DNA of 52,301 bases from Tepidanaerobacteraceae bacterium (lineage in GTDB: Bacteria > Bacillota > Thermosediminibacteria > Thermosediminibacterales > Thermosediminibacteraceae), in the NCBI GenBank assembly GCA_030446005.1, contig JASUSP010000002.1, positions 1 through 52,301 on the forward strand, written 5' to 3'. Below are positions 42,817 through 52,109 of this stretch, piece by piece. Numbering within the stretch: position 1 is the first letter of the stretch; every line of letters starts with the position of its first letter. The notes under the pieces were generated by a model. It did not search any database and was not told the origin of the DNA. It saw nothing but the letters and a program-made list of their open reading frames with translations. Made by a program: the position numbers and the translations under genes.

Positions 42817-44307
42817 TTATGAATTTATTCTTTTGAGCACTTCTTCCACGATACTTTTGATGATGTCGGCGTTCAGTTCTTTAGATACACCTGCCGCATT
42901 GCACTCATTTGGCTTATTTTCTTTTGCCAAAAGGCTGGCCTTCAATTCGTCCAAAGTCCGCACTCCGTAGGCAACCCTCTTTATATTCATCAAGTGCATC
43001 GGCCCTATATTGTCCGAAGTAGCATTTCCTCCCCATGTTCCGCAACCTAATGTTAGCGAAGGAACCAACCCCGTAGTAGCTCCTATCGCACCAAATGAAG
43101 ACGGCTGGTTTACCAGGATTCTAAATGCAGGTTTTTCCAAAGCGAACTTCTTTATTATTTCTTCATCGTTCGAATGGATGGACATGGAATGCCCCAGCCC
43201 ACCAAGATTTAATAGCTCGATGCAAAGCTGGCAGGCTTCTTTCCAATCCTCAACTTCGTAATAAGCCAGTATCGGACTGAGTTTTTCTTTTGACAGAGGA
43301 TATTGCTTACCAACCCCAGAAAGGGGAGCCAGCAGGACCCTCGTGCCATTCGGAACCTTTATGCCAGCTTTTTCCGCTATATCTACCGCCGATTTTCCAA
43401 CTATGGCAGGATTTAAGCTCCCATCGTACCTAAACGCATATTTTTCCAGCTTATAAATTTCTTCCGGATTTAAAAAGACTCCGCCGAGCTCTGTAAAAGT
43501 ATTCTTTACCTCCTCCGCAATGCACCTGTCGCATATTACCGCCTGCTCGGAAGCACATATCGTTCCGTTATCAAAAGTTTTGCTCGCGATTATAGCCTTT
43601 ACTGCATCCCTTACATTAGCACTTCTTTCAATATATGCTGGCACATTCCCAGGACCAACGCCGTATGCTGGCTTGCCGGCACTATACGCCGCCTTAACCA
43701 TATCCGAACCACCGGTAGCCAATATAAGATTCACATCCGGATGCTTCAGCAGTGTTTGAGTCGCTTCAAGGGTAGGGGTAGATATGCATCCTAAAATCCC
43801 CTCAGGCGCCCCTGCCCTTATCGCCGCTTTATGCATTATTTCAACTGCCTGCGAAGTGCAGTCAGCTGCTCTGGGGTGCGGGCTGAAAACTATTGCATTT
43901 CTTGCCTTCACGGAAATTAGCGACTTAAATATCGCAGTAGAAGTGGGGTTAGTAGTAGGCGTCAGCGCTGCAATCACACCCACAGGCTCTGCAATTTCGT
44001 AAACTTTGTTTACTTCATCCTTCCTGATAAATCCCACAGTTTTCAAATCCTTTATCGTCTCATATACCCTCTTTGCAGCGAATAAATTCTTGATTATTTT
44101 ATCTTCGTATACCCCGATATCGGTTTCTTCAACCGCTATTCGTGCGAGCCATTCGGAAGCTGCTGCAGCTTCATCAGCCATAGCTTTGACTATTTCGTCA
44201 ATCTTCTCTTGCGGGTAAGTATCCAGAATCTTTTGCGCTTCTTTTGCTTTTGCTACCAAATTTCTAACTTCTTGTATTGCCAACAAATCCTTGTCGATCT
44301 TCATCAT
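42817..44307 (-). CDS. eutE: CoA-acylating acetaldehyde dehydrogenase EutE
   Basis: Converts acetaldehyde, CoA and NAD to acetyl-CoA and NADH in the compartment lumen. The 496-residue protein has PTTNPTSTAIFKSLISVKAR, NAD-site residues near VGPGNVPAYIERS, and the catalytic Cys251 (KTFDNGTICASEQAV). The C-terminal NADIIKSIVEEVLKRI is amphipathic and may target it to the shell. Preceded closely by the EutK-like gene. Confidence 0.96.
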   Translation of the reverse strand: MMKIDKDLLAIQEVRNLVAKAKEAQKILDTYPQEKIDEIVKAMADEAAAASEWLARIAVEETDIGVYEDKIIKNLFAAKRVYETIKDLKTVGFIRKDEVNKVYEIAEPVGVIAALTPTTNPTSTAIFKSLISVKARNAIVFSPHPRAADCTSQAVEIMHKAAIRAGAPEGILGCISTPTLEATQTLLKHPDVNLILATGGSDMVKAAYSAGKPAYGVGPGNVPAYIERSANVRDAVKAIIASKTFDNGTICASEQAVICDRCIAEEVKNTFTELGGVFLNPEEIYKLEKYAFRYDGSLNPAIVGKSAVDIAEKAGIKVPNGTRVLLAPLSGVGKQYPLSKEKLSPILAYYEVEDWKEACQLCIELLNLGGLGHSMSIHSNDEEIIKKFALEKPAFRILVNQPSSFGAIGATTGLVPSLTLGCGTWGGNATSDNIGPMHLMNIKRVAYGVRTLDELKASLLAKENKPNECNAAGVSKELNADIIKSIVEEVLKRINS

Positions 44308-44311
44308 CTTT

Positions 44312-45085
44312 CTACACCTCCTCGCCGAAGTGCTTTATCAACAGGTCTAATATTTCAGCCTTCCTCATGGAATCGATCCTTTCTCCGAGGACCTCTTTGC
44401 CTAAAAGTTCCTTTGCAATCTTTCTCAAGTTTTTCGCACTTATTTTATCTATGCTCTTGGTCTGCTCTACTATTTTCCTCAAATGTTCCTTTGTGATCAG
44501 CTCTTTTATCCTGGCAGTTATTTTTATCAATTCCTCTTGTCTTTTTATGTTTTCATCATTTTGTGGATTTTCTTCATTTTCCCTTTCTTCATTTTCCCCA
44601 TCCTTTTTTGTCTCATTTCCATCTATTTCATCCGATATTTCATCTATTTTCTCCTTTTCCACCGTTTTTGAGCTATCTGTTTCTTCCATCCCTCTATCAA
44701 ATTCTTCCTGAATCCTTTCTTCAATTTGTTCTTCCTCCTGCAAATCTTGCAAAGCCATGTTCCTTTCCGTATTTTTAGCTTTGACTTCACCTTCCGATCC
44801 CACATTGACCCTTCCGTCTATAATTATCACCGAATTCTCATCCATCCTCGGTATTACGTTCACGCTCACTACATTGCCAATACGCTTTGCCGCTGCAAAA
44901 CCGGCTTCGGTGGCAGCTTTTACCGCCCCTACATCTCCGGTTATTATCGTTGTGACCAAACCTCCGGTAGTATATCTAAAAGCATATAATTCTACGTTAG
45001 CAGCCTTCAGTGCTGCATCTGTCGCCTCGATAGCTGCAACCAATCCATAAGTTTCAATAAATCCGTATGCCTTACTTTCCATCAT
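44312..45085 (-). CDS. BMC-domain shell protein with acidic linker and C-terminal helical domain (EutK/PduK-like)
   Basis: 257 residues. Residues 1-90 are a BMC domain ([39 protein letters not shown]). About 75 strongly acidic residues follow (EEEQIEERIQEEFDRG and later Glu/Asn-rich runs), then a Lys-rich helical end (LRKIVEQTKSIDKISAKNLR ... MRKAEILDLLIKHFGEEV). The layout is that of EutK or PduK, where the tail may bind nucleic acid or partner proteins. The tail itself I do not recognise. Between eutL and eutE. Confidence 0.85.
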   Translation of the reverse strand: MMESKAYGFIETYGLVAAIEATDAALKAANVELYAFRYTTGGLVTTIITGDVGAVKAATEAGFAAAKRIGNVVSVNVIPRMDENSVIIIDGRVNVGSEGEVKAKNTERNMALQDLQEEEQIEERIQEEFDRGMEETDSSKTVEKEKIDEISDEIDGNETKKDGENEERENEENPQNDENIKRQEELIKITARIKELITKEHLRKIVEQTKSIDKISAKNLRKIAKELLGKEVLGERIDSMRKAEILDLLIKHFGEEV

Positions 45086-45093
45086 TTTCTCCC

Positions 45094-45750
45094 CTAAAAT
45101 CTTTTAGGATACTTAGCTACCTCCATGACAGCAGCAGCAAATGCATCGCAGGCCGCTTTACAAGCAGATTGCGAGCCCGTCAAATGTCCTCCTGCAAAGT
45201 TCGTCTCCGTAGGAGGCCCAAAGAACGAAGTCAACTTAACCTCTGCTGCTTTGATGGCCGCATCAAGGGCATACATGGCTTCAATGGGCGGAGCTATCAA
45301 ATAAGCAAGTGGTGCCCCTTCGGGAATATTGTTTATTTTCGACAGATAAGAACCTGTCCTCGATATGCACTGGGCATAAAATGCTATCTGGCCTTCTTCA
45401 TCGGCAGCCCAAAAACAAGCATCATTTTCAATGCAGTCAATAGCTGCATTCAATCCGCTCTTCACCTCAGCGGGATTGGGCCCTGCTAAGATTCCTATGA
45501 ATTCCCCCGACAGCGGACCCGAAGCGTGGGCCGACCCAGCATAGAAGGACTTGGCATATACTACCTCGACATCAGCTTTTTTTGTCGCCTCATCTACCGC
45601 TGTATAGCCCACATCATCGATGCTGACGGTGAGCATGCCTATGCTTCTGTGCTCCGGTTTTAAATTCAGCTCTTTTTTCATGTAATCGTTTACGTTCGGA
45701 ATCAACTTAACAGCCAACACCTGAGCTTTTATCGGTTTAAATCCGTACAT
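45094..45750 (-). CDS. eutL: Trimeric tandem-BMC shell protein EutL
   Basis: 218 residues of the EutL family, circularly permuted tandem BMC domains forming trimers with a gated pore. Typical segments are KAQVLAVKLIPNVNDYMKKE, SIGMLTVSIDDVGYTAVDEA, and SFFGPPTETNFAGGHLTGSQ with SACKAACDAFAAAVMEVA. Follows eutC2 by 13 bases. Confidence 0.95.
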   Translation of the reverse strand: MYGFKPIKAQVLAVKLIPNVNDYMKKELNLKPEHRSIGMLTVSIDDVGYTAVDEATKKADVEVVYAKSFYAGSAHASGPLSGEFIGILAGPNPAEVKSGLNAAIDCIENDACFWAADEEGQIAFYAQCISRTGSYLSKINNIPEGAPLAYLIAPPIEAMYALDAAIKAAEVKLTSFFGPPTETNFAGGHLTGSQSACKAACDAFAAAVMEVAKYPKRF

Positions 45751-45763
45751 TTTACTACCTCCC

Positions 45764-46693
45764 TTACAAATTCATTAATTTTACACCGCTAGCTTTTGCA
45801 TCGTAGATCTTCTTTACAATGCTGGCAACATGGGCGCCAGCTTCCACCGGCGGCAATCCCCCATCATGGATATTAGAGACCAACATCCTATCGGATTCTA
45901 TCGTTTTCTTATTGGGTTTGTAACACATATAAGCGCTCATGCTCTTTGCAGTGACCAAGCCCGGCCTTTCTCCTATCAATTCCACGAGGACTTCAGGTTG
46001 CAACAATTCTCCCACTTCGTCCATAACCGCTACCCTTCCGTACTTTATGAAGAAAGGCTTTCCGATGCTCAGCCCATAACTTTTAAGAGCCTGTAAAAAC
46101 GACGGTATGAAGTCCTTAGCATTAGCCTCAATGGCAGTAGAACTCAGTCCATCCACAACTATCAACTGAACCTGCGGTGACTTGGGACACTCTTTCAAAA
46201 TCTTCTCCTTCGCCTCTTCTGAAAGCTTTCTTCCCAGATCGGGTCTTGTTAAATATTCATCCTTATCTCTTACTACTGTCTGAACTGTAAACAGTCCCAA
46301 TTCTTCAATGAATGCCGGATCCACATCTTTCATAACCGCATCTTTCGCCGCGGCAAGATCCGCCCTGAACCTCAACCACGGCTCCACCTTATACCTTGCT
46401 CCAGCTCTCCAAAGGCCTATCCTCGCAGGCGTATTTTTCTTAATTCTCATAAGCCCTTCTCTGTCAGCCGGCTCGGGTATAAGCGCCCATTCTTCCAACT
46501 TTATTTCACAAAGGTCCTGCAGGTACTCCCCCCCACAGGTGGCATCAGCTTTTTCTTTTGCCGAACATACATCTCCCTTTTTTTCGACATCCGGCTTATC
46601 TTTTTTGTCCCCTTCCTGTCTCATCAGTTTTAATTCCTTAAGAACGCTTTCCACTATTCCCTGTATATCCTTTTCACTCAGCATCTTTTTCAC
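45764..46693 (-). CDS. eutC: Ethanolamine ammonia-lyase small subunit, canonical copy 2
   Basis: 309 residues. A charged N-terminal helix (KDIQGIVESVLKELKLMRQ) and a Lys/Asp linker, then the EutC core with TPARIGLWRAGARYKVEPWL, FRADLAAAKDAV, VELIGERPGLVTAKSMSAY and VSNIHDGGLPPVEAGAHVAS. Works with EutB2 three bases upstream. Slightly longer than copy 1 because of the linker. Confidence 0.95.
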   Translation of the reverse strand: MKKMLSEKDIQGIVESVLKELKLMRQEGDKKDKPDVEKKGDVCSAKEKADATCGGEYLQDLCEIKLEEWALIPEPADREGLMRIKKNTPARIGLWRAGARYKVEPWLRFRADLAAAKDAVMKDVDPAFIEELGLFTVQTVVRDKDEYLTRPDLGRKLSEEAKEKILKECPKSPQVQLIVVDGLSSTAIEANAKDFIPSFLQALKSYGLSIGKPFFIKYGRVAVMDEVGELLQPEVLVELIGERPGLVTAKSMSAYMCYKPNKKTIESDRMLVSNIHDGGLPPVEAGAHVASIVKKIYDAKASGVKLMNL

Positions 46694-46695
46694 CC

Positions 46696-48060
46696 CTACT
46701 TCAAGAATATGGTGGGATCGCCCGCTTTTGAGGTCAACTTACCGTCTTTCATCAAGCCCATATTTTCCATCCACTTTTCGAACTCTGGAGCGGGCCTCAA
46801 ACTCAAAGTTTCCCTCAAAGCAGCGATATCGTGATAGCTGGTGCACTGGTAATTCAGCATTATGTCATCTCCCATAGGAATTCCCATGAAATAGTTGCAT
46901 CCAGCTGCCGTAAGCAAAACCGCAAGGTTCTCAATATCGTTCTGATCTGCCTTCATATGGTTGGTGTAGCACGCATCACAGCCCATGGGAATGCCAGTAA
47001 GTTTCCCCATAAAGTGATCTTCCAATCCTGCTCTTATTACCTGCTTGCTATCGTACAGGTACTCTGGTCCGATGAATCCTACTACCGTATTTACCAAAAG
47101 CGGCTTGTACCGTTTGGCAAGGCCGTAACATCTCGCTTCCATAGTCACCTGGTCGGCTCCGTGATGAGCATCGGCCGAAAGCTCCGAACCCTGTCCTGTT
47201 TCAAAGTACATCAAATTCGGTCCTCTGCCAGTGCTATGCTTTTTAATGAGTTCATGAGCTTCATCGAGCATACTTACCGATATTCCAAAGGCTTCATTCC
47301 CTTTTTGACTACCTGCAATACTCTGGAAAACAACACCTACTGGAGCTCCCTGCTGTATGCATTTCATCTGCGTCGTCACGTGTGCTAATACGCTGTGTTG
47401 TGCCGGGATCTTCCATTTTTCGATAAATTCATAAAGTGCCCACAGCAACCTGCTAACGCTATCCACATCGTCTATGCAAGGATTTATTCCTATAACCGCA
47501 TCTCCCACTCCAAAACTCAATCCTTCCATCACTTCCGCCATTATTCCATCCACATTGTCCGTGGGGTGATTCGGCTGTAACCTCGCCGAAAGAGTCCCGG
47601 GAAGTCCTAGTGTAGTGTTGCAATGAGACACTCTCCTTATCTTTGCTGCCCCATATATCAAATCCAAATTCGAGCTTATTTTCGCCACCGCAGCCACCAT
47701 TTCGCTGGTTAAGCCCTGGCTCACCCAATCTATATCGTCGGAAGTCGTCTTGTCGTCTAATATATACTCTTTTAGCTGGCCTACAGTCCAACTCTTTATC
47801 TTGCTGTAAACGTGCTCGTTCACCTGGTCCTGAATCACCCTGGTGACCTCATCCTCTTCATAGGGCACCACCGGGTTATTTCTCAAATCCTCCAGGGTCA
47901 AATTCGCCAGGACGTACTTTGCCGCTATTCTTTCTTCTTCGGACCTTGCCGCTATACCCGCCAAAATATCCCCTGATTTTTCTTCATTTGCCTTGGCAAG
48001 AACTTCTTTTACATCCTTAAAGCTATAGACAGTCCCTCTCACTTTTGCTTTAAGAATCAC
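46696..48060 (-). CDS. eutB: Ethanolamine ammonia-lyase large subunit, canonical copy EutB2
   Basis: 454 residues, the length of classical EutB. The substrate pocket is conserved: Arg160 and Gln162 (SARLQPNHP), Asn193 (GINPCID), Glu287 (YFETGQGSE), Phe329 (VVGFIGPEYLY) and Cys361-Asp362 (MGCDACYTNH). It should convert ethanolamine to acetaldehyde and ammonia by a B12 radical mechanism. Directly after eutA, whose product reactivates it. Confidence 0.97.
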   Translation of the reverse strand: MILKAKVRGTVYSFKDVKEVLAKANEEKSGDILAGIAARSEEERIAAKYVLANLTLEDLRNNPVVPYEEDEVTRVIQDQVNEHVYSKIKSWTVGQLKEYILDDKTTSDDIDWVSQGLTSEMVAAVAKISSNLDLIYGAAKIRRVSHCNTTLGLPGTLSARLQPNHPTDNVDGIMAEVMEGLSFGVGDAVIGINPCIDDVDSVSRLLWALYEFIEKWKIPAQHSVLAHVTTQMKCIQQGAPVGVVFQSIAGSQKGNEAFGISVSMLDEAHELIKKHSTGRGPNLMYFETGQGSELSADAHHGADQVTMEARCYGLAKRYKPLLVNTVVGFIGPEYLYDSKQVIRAGLEDHFMGKLTGIPMGCDACYTNHMKADQNDIENLAVLLTAAGCNYFMGIPMGDDIMLNYQCTSYHDIAALRETLSLRPAPEFEKWMENMGLMKDGKLTSKAGDPTIFLK

Positions 48061-48083
48061 AGCTTCTCCCCTCCTTCAATTTT

Positions 48084-49532
48084 TCAATGCGAAAATACTA
48101 GTGTCTTTAAAATCACCGGAACTACACTGCCGTTATAAAGTGGCTCTCCTATGTCTATGTAATCACCCTCCTTTACAGAAATCTCGTCTATAGAAATTAC
48201 ATCGTACAGACTGCCGCAAAGGTTTTTTAACACGCTTCCCAAGGCCTTTCCCAGATCGCCCTCGCAAATTACAATCAAAGGCCCCCGTTGACTTGCTATT
48301 CTATACGCCGCAAATATTGATTCCGCTAAGTTTTTTATTTTCTCAAATTTTGCATTATTAAGGTCCGGTATCAACACTGCGGGAATAATCTGTCCTTCCG
48401 CATTATTAAAAGTATCCATTTTCCGCCTTACCTCTTCCATGATCTCATTTTTACTGCCGTAGGGATTGTCAATTCTAAATACTGGAATATTCCTCAGAGG
48501 AAGGACCTTCGGATCAGATATATAGATAGTAGACCCGCTCAATTCGGTCGTATGCACCCCTGCACCTATTACGGTAGCGTAAATCGTTTCTGAAGGTTTC
48601 ACTACCTTGTAAGGAAGTTTTGAAATACCCTTTTTTAATTCGAAGGCCAGCAAAGGACCTACATCCTGAAATCTTGTCGCCAATAAAACATCCCGCGAAT
48701 ATTCATCTTCATAAAACAACCTTCCCACTCCGCCGGAGAAAGTTACTACATCAATTTTCATCGGTTCCTTAGGCAAAACTCCGATTGCAAGTTTTTCCGC
48801 CAGAGGATTTGGCTTAAAAATCAGAATACTCAACAAGGCTTCCGCCAGTCTCCTTGCAAATTCTTGCAAATCGTCAAAGCTCACCCTATCGCCTTCACCG
48901 GCAACAAGTCTCATTTCATCCAAAATGATGCGGCCATAATGGGAAACATTTTTCAACCTTATCTCGGTACAATTAGTCAGTAGTTTAATCAACCTTCCGC
49001 CTATATTTGCACAAAAAGTACTCAAAAGCTTTCCTTCTCCAAAAACAGAAATATTGGTAGTACCCCCCCCTATATCCACATTGCAGACATTATTTTTCAT
49101 TTCAGAGGATAATTTCGCTGCTCCTGCCCCCACTCCGGCAAGATAAGCCTCCAAATTAGGCCCTGCAGTAGCTACCACAAAGGTCCCCGCCAGCTTTGAA
49201 ATTGCATCTAATATATTCTCTGCGTTTTCCTTTCTTGCCGTTTCGCCGGTAATGATAACGGCACCAGTTTTTATTTCGCTCGGGTTAACGCGCGCTTTTT
49301 CGTATTCTTTTTCGATGATGTCTTTCAAACCAATAAAATCGATGGTCTTTTCATCGATCAGCGGCGTAAAATAAATATCGCTTCTGTACAAAATATTTTT
49401 TTCAATGATTTCTATCTTCGGCGCGTTAAAGCTCCCAGCAATATTTTTTATTTTCAACTTGCTGATGATTAAAGAAGTCGTAGAAGTGCCTATATCTATT
49501 CCTACACTCAATATTTCCTCTACATTCGCCAC
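48084..49532 (-). CDS. eutA: Ethanolamine ammonia-lyase reactivating factor EutA
   Basis: 482 residues of the actin-like ATPase fold: SVGIDIGTSTTSLIISKLK, ITGETARKENAENI and CNVDIGGGTTNISVFGEG. EutA swaps damaged B12 out of the lyase with ATP. Only one copy is seen for the two lyases. The start is GTG at 49532 with AAGGGG eight bases upstream. First gene after the attenuator leader. Confidence 0.95.
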   Translation of the reverse strand: MANVEEILSVGIDIGTSTTSLIISKLKIKNIAGSFNAPKIEIIEKNILYRSDIYFTPLIDEKTIDFIGLKDIIEKEYEKARVNPSEIKTGAVIITGETARKENAENILDAISKLAGTFVVATAGPNLEAYLAGVGAGAAKLSSEMKNNVCNVDIGGGTTNISVFGEGKLLSTFCANIGGRLIKLLTNCTEIRLKNVSHYGRIILDEMRLVAGEGDRVSFDDLQEFARRLAEALLSILIFKPNPLAEKLAIGVLPKEPMKIDVVTFSGGVGRLFYEDEYSRDVLLATRFQDVGPLLAFELKKGISKLPYKVVKPSETIYATVIGAGVHTTELSGSTIYISDPKVLPLRNIPVFRIDNPYGSKNEIMEEVRRKMDTFNNAEGQIIPAVLIPDLNNAKFEKIKNLAESIFAAYRIASQRGPLIVICEGDLGKALGSVLKNLCGSLYDVISIDEISVKEGDYIDIGEPLYNGSVVPVILKTLVFSH

Positions 49533-49551
49533 GACTTAAGCCCCTTTCTCC

Positions 49552-49607
49552 AAAAAACAAAGCCCCACCTGCACGGTTGAAAAACCGTGCTCGATGGGAC
49601 TTCTTTG
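49552..49607 (-). terminator. Leader terminator before eutA
   Basis: In the minus direction CCCATC, a small internal loop, GCACGGTT, loop, AACCGTGC and GGTGGG form a long stem that can extend through CAAAG/CTTTG, followed by TTTTTT. It lies between the promoter at 49661-49690 and eutA, the position of an attenuator. Confidence 0.85.
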
Positions 49608-49611
49608 CCCG

Positions 49612-49633
49612 AAAGAGACGCCATTGTCCCTTT
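49612..49633 (-). promoter_or_regulatory. ANTAR-type antiterminator hairpin in the eutA leader
   Basis: AAAGGGAC, the six-base loop AATGGC and GTCTCTTT. The loop has A at position 1 and G at position 4, the signature of RNA hairpins bound by EutV-type ANTAR regulators, and sits five or so bases before the terminator. A second hairpin is usual; the only upstream candidate is a poor TAG/CTA stem. Confidence 0.6.
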
Positions 49634-49660
49634 CCTTTTAGTTAGTTTGTCCTAGCTTTT

Positions 49661-49690
49661 ATTATAGTATATAAGGCCATATTTTTTCAA
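49661..49690 (-). promoter_or_regulatory. Sigma-A promoter of the eutA-eutH transcript
   Basis: In the minus direction TTGAAA (49685-49690), an 18-base spacer and TATAAT (49661-49666), starting 13 bases past the eutV stop. The transcript would begin with the roughly 120-nt attenuator leader. Confidence 0.65.
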
Positions 49691-49702
49691 TACCCAAATA
49701 TC

Positions 49703-50293
49703 TCATATTTTCATAATTTCTTCGAATTTATTACTAATTATTATATTTTTAGCTATCTCTACCATGCTTTTTCTCATATTCATACTTAATTTCTGCATTC
49801 TTTTGTAGGCTTCTTTTTCATTTAAATTGTATTTTTCCATTATAATTCCCTTCGCTATCTCGATAATCTTTCTGCTTTCAAGTTTAACCTTTAATTCAAC
49901 ATTTTCTTCTTTCAACTTTTTATAATTAAACCACTTCGAAATAGCCATATTTAGTGCGGGTATAATATCTTCTTCCTTAATTGGCTTTACTAGATACCCA
50001 AAAATGCCCCCCACCGATGAAGCCTGTTCCACAAGTTCGTACTGGCTGTAAGCTGTAAGCAATACCACTGGACAAATCTCCTCTTCATTAATCAACTTAG
50101 CCGCCTGAAGTCCATCCATGTCCCCCGGCATCTTTATATCCATCAATACCACGTCCGGCTTTAAACTCCTCGCCATATTCAAGGCCGTTTTCCCGTCCGC
50201 GGCCTCTCCCACCACCAAACAACCCTTTTCTTCCAAAATCTCCCTTACATCCATCCTTATTATAGGTTCATCGTCGACGATTAAAACCCGCAC
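49703..50293 (-). CDS. eutV: ANTAR response regulator EutV
   Basis: About 196 residues. Receiver domain with Asp7-Asp8 (LIVDDEPIIRMDV) and phospho-acceptor Asp52 (VVLMDIKMPGDMDG), then a coiled linker and the ANTAR RNA-binding domain (AKGIIMEKYNLNEKEAYKRM). EutV binds hairpins in eut leaders to stop termination when phosphorylated by EutW. I start at GTG 50293 with AGAGGGG upstream, just after the eutW stop; the longer frame overlaps eutW. Confidence 0.94.
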   Translation of the reverse strand: MRVLIVDDEPIIRMDVREILEEKGCLVVGEAADGKTALNMARSLKPDVVLMDIKMPGDMDGLQAAKLINEEEICPVVLLTAYSQYELVEQASSVGGIFGYLVKPIKEEDIIPALNMAISKWFNYKKLKEENVELKVKLESRKIIEIAKGIIMEKYNLNEKEAYKRMQKLSMNMRKSMVEIAKNIIISNKFEEIMKI

Positions 50294-50330
50294 CTCATAC
50301 ACCCCTCTTACAATTCCGGACTGTAAAATT

Positions 50331-51755
50331 TTATTTACTAGTGTAGGGAAACATGACTTCGACCACCACACCGTTTTCATTGTGTATATTGATATAACCT
50401 TTAAGATCTTCTTCCACCAGCGTCTTTATAATATTCAATCCGAGGTTTTTTGACTTTTCGATCGAAAAATCCCTTTTTAAACCCACGCCGTTGTCCCTAA
50501 CCATTAAACATATGCTCTTGTCAAATTCCTTCAGAATTATAGCTATCTCTCCCTCATTTCTTCCCACAAACGCATGCTCGATGGCATTGTGAATAAGTTC
50601 ATTTATGATGAGTGCCAGGGATGTTGCCTCCCTTGATGTGAGCTTTATCGGGCTGCAATCTATACTTATGTTTATATTCTTCTGGGGATCTATCATCAAA
50701 GAAACCATTTCTACAATCTTTCTTATCATGTTATCTATATCAACGTACTCCATTTCTTCCTTTGATAGGATGTCGTGAACCACCGCGATGCTGAGTATTC
50801 TGCTTATGCTATCGCTAAAAGCGTTTTTAGCCTTTCTCGATTTAATTCTCCTCGCCTGAATCCTCAACAAGCTAGCCACCGTCTGAAGGTTGTTTTTAAT
50901 CCTGTGATGTATCTCTTTAATTACGACCGACCTTCTCATCAACTCTTTTTCCTTTTCCCTTATCTCAGTTATATCTCTTATGAGCATCAGCGCGCCCGCC
51001 GTTCCATCAGGACTGTTCAGGGGCACCGAAGTAATGGCTATGTTTAAACCATTTATCTTAGATTCTATATACATCTGCTCCGCCAAAAAATCGTCCCTTA
51101 TATCCAACTCGGAAATAATATCTATAATCCTTTTCCCTCCAAATTCCTCTCCAAAAAAACCCATTCTGTTGAAAAGATCCCTGGCAGCATTGTTGTAATA
51201 TGTAACTTTTCCATTTTTATCAATTATCAAAAGCCCATCGGGCAGTATATCCGAAATTCTACCCTCCGCAAAGGCCAATTTGAAAAGGGTCTCCGACAAA
51301 TGTTCCGTCGTCTCTATAAGCTCTTTTACCCTTTTCTCCTGAGAAACCTGTTCGGTGATATCCTGCTCCATAATAAGCGTGCCTATCGTGCGCCCGTTCC
51401 TAGATGTTATGGGAACCACGCTCTGTTTTATGGGCACCCCTTCCTGACTTATTCCCCTCATCCCTATTGTCGGCAAGCCGGTCTGCTGAGTCCTGATAAC
51501 GGCAGGTTCGTTTTGTTTTAAAGCCAGCTGCCCAACGACGGAAAAACGGTAAAGGGATTTTGCCGTCCTGGGTTTTGCCTCTGCCACCACGATTGCCGCA
51601 TCCGGATCTCTCGTTATGCAATCTATGAATATGTCGGCCTGAGTCAAATCAGCTACGATCTGAATAACTTCCGAAAGCCTCTGGATGATCTTTATCTCTT
51701 CGTGATTCAAATCGCTATACTTTCTGCACAATTCCTCTATTATTTTCTCACCCAT
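50331..51755 (-). CDS. eutW: Sensor histidine kinase EutW
   Basis: 474 residues, soluble. An N-terminal PdtaS-type sensor region (residues 1-140, ending RTIGTLIMEQDITEQV), a PAS domain (FAEGRISDILPDGLLIIDKN, DITEIREKE), then a HisKA_2 dimerisation region with the phospho-His in VIKEIHHRIKNNLQTVA and an HATPase domain (ELIHNAIEHAF, VRDNGVGL). In Firmicutes EutW senses ethanolamine and phosphorylates EutV. Follows eutS. Confidence 0.93.
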   Translation of the reverse strand: MGEKIIEELCRKYSDLNHEEIKIIQRLSEVIQIVADLTQADIFIDCITRDPDAAIVVAEAKPRTAKSLYRFSVVGQLALKQNEPAVIRTQQTGLPTIGMRGISQEGVPIKQSVVPITSRNGRTIGTLIMEQDITEQVSQEKRVKELIETTEHLSETLFKLAFAEGRISDILPDGLLIIDKNGKVTYYNNAARDLFNRMGFFGEEFGGKRIIDIISELDIRDDFLAEQMYIESKINGLNIAITSVPLNSPDGTAGALMLIRDITEIREKEKELMRRSVVIKEIHHRIKNNLQTVASLLRIQARRIKSRKAKNAFSDSISRILSIAVVHDILSKEEMEYVDIDNMIRKIVEMVSLMIDPQKNINISIDCSPIKLTSREATSLALIINELIHNAIEHAFVGRNEGEIAIILKEFDKSICLMVRDNGVGLKRDFSIEKSKNLGLNIIKTLVEEDLKGYINIHNENGVVVEVMFPYTSK

Positions 51756-51773
51756 TGCAATGCCACCTACTCT

Positions 51774-52109
51774 TTAACTTTTCGTAATTTTAGCAGGCGT
51801 GAATCCCAATACTTCCGACAAAAATTTTATAACTTCGCTCAATGCGCACTCCACAGCAGCCACATCGCCATTTACCACCAGCGATCCGCTGAATCTATCT
51901 AAAAATCCTATTTCGACAGAGGCGGATTTTATCGCTATGTCCGCAGCTATTATGGCACCTTCTCCCGGGGTGATGGTCAATATGCCCAACGCTCCTTTTG
52001 GATCCAAGCCCAGCTTCCTATACAGCGAAATGCCCGGACTCGCTATGAGATGAGCTAAAGTAATCTGTTTGCCAGGCACGTATTCCTGGATTATCCTCTG
52101 TTTTGTCAT
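51774..52109 (-). CDS. eutS: Microcompartment hexamer shell protein EutS
   Basis: 111 residues of the permuted, bent EutS hexamer: [40 protein letters not shown] and [18 protein letters not shown]. First gene of the cluster in this window, with GGAGG before the ATG. It precedes eutW by 18 bases, so the regulators are co-transcribed with a shell gene. Confidence 0.95.
   Translation of the reverse strand: MTKQRIIQEYVPGKQITLAHLIASPGISLYRKLGLDPKGALGILTITPGEGAIIAADIAIKSASVEIGFLDRFSGSLVVNGDVAAVECALSEVIKFLSEVLGFTPAKITKS

Noticed and set aside
49634-49656. First hairpin of a dual EutV site
   Set aside because: Only a short TAG/CTA stem with loop GACAAA is possible and the loop lacks A1 and G4.
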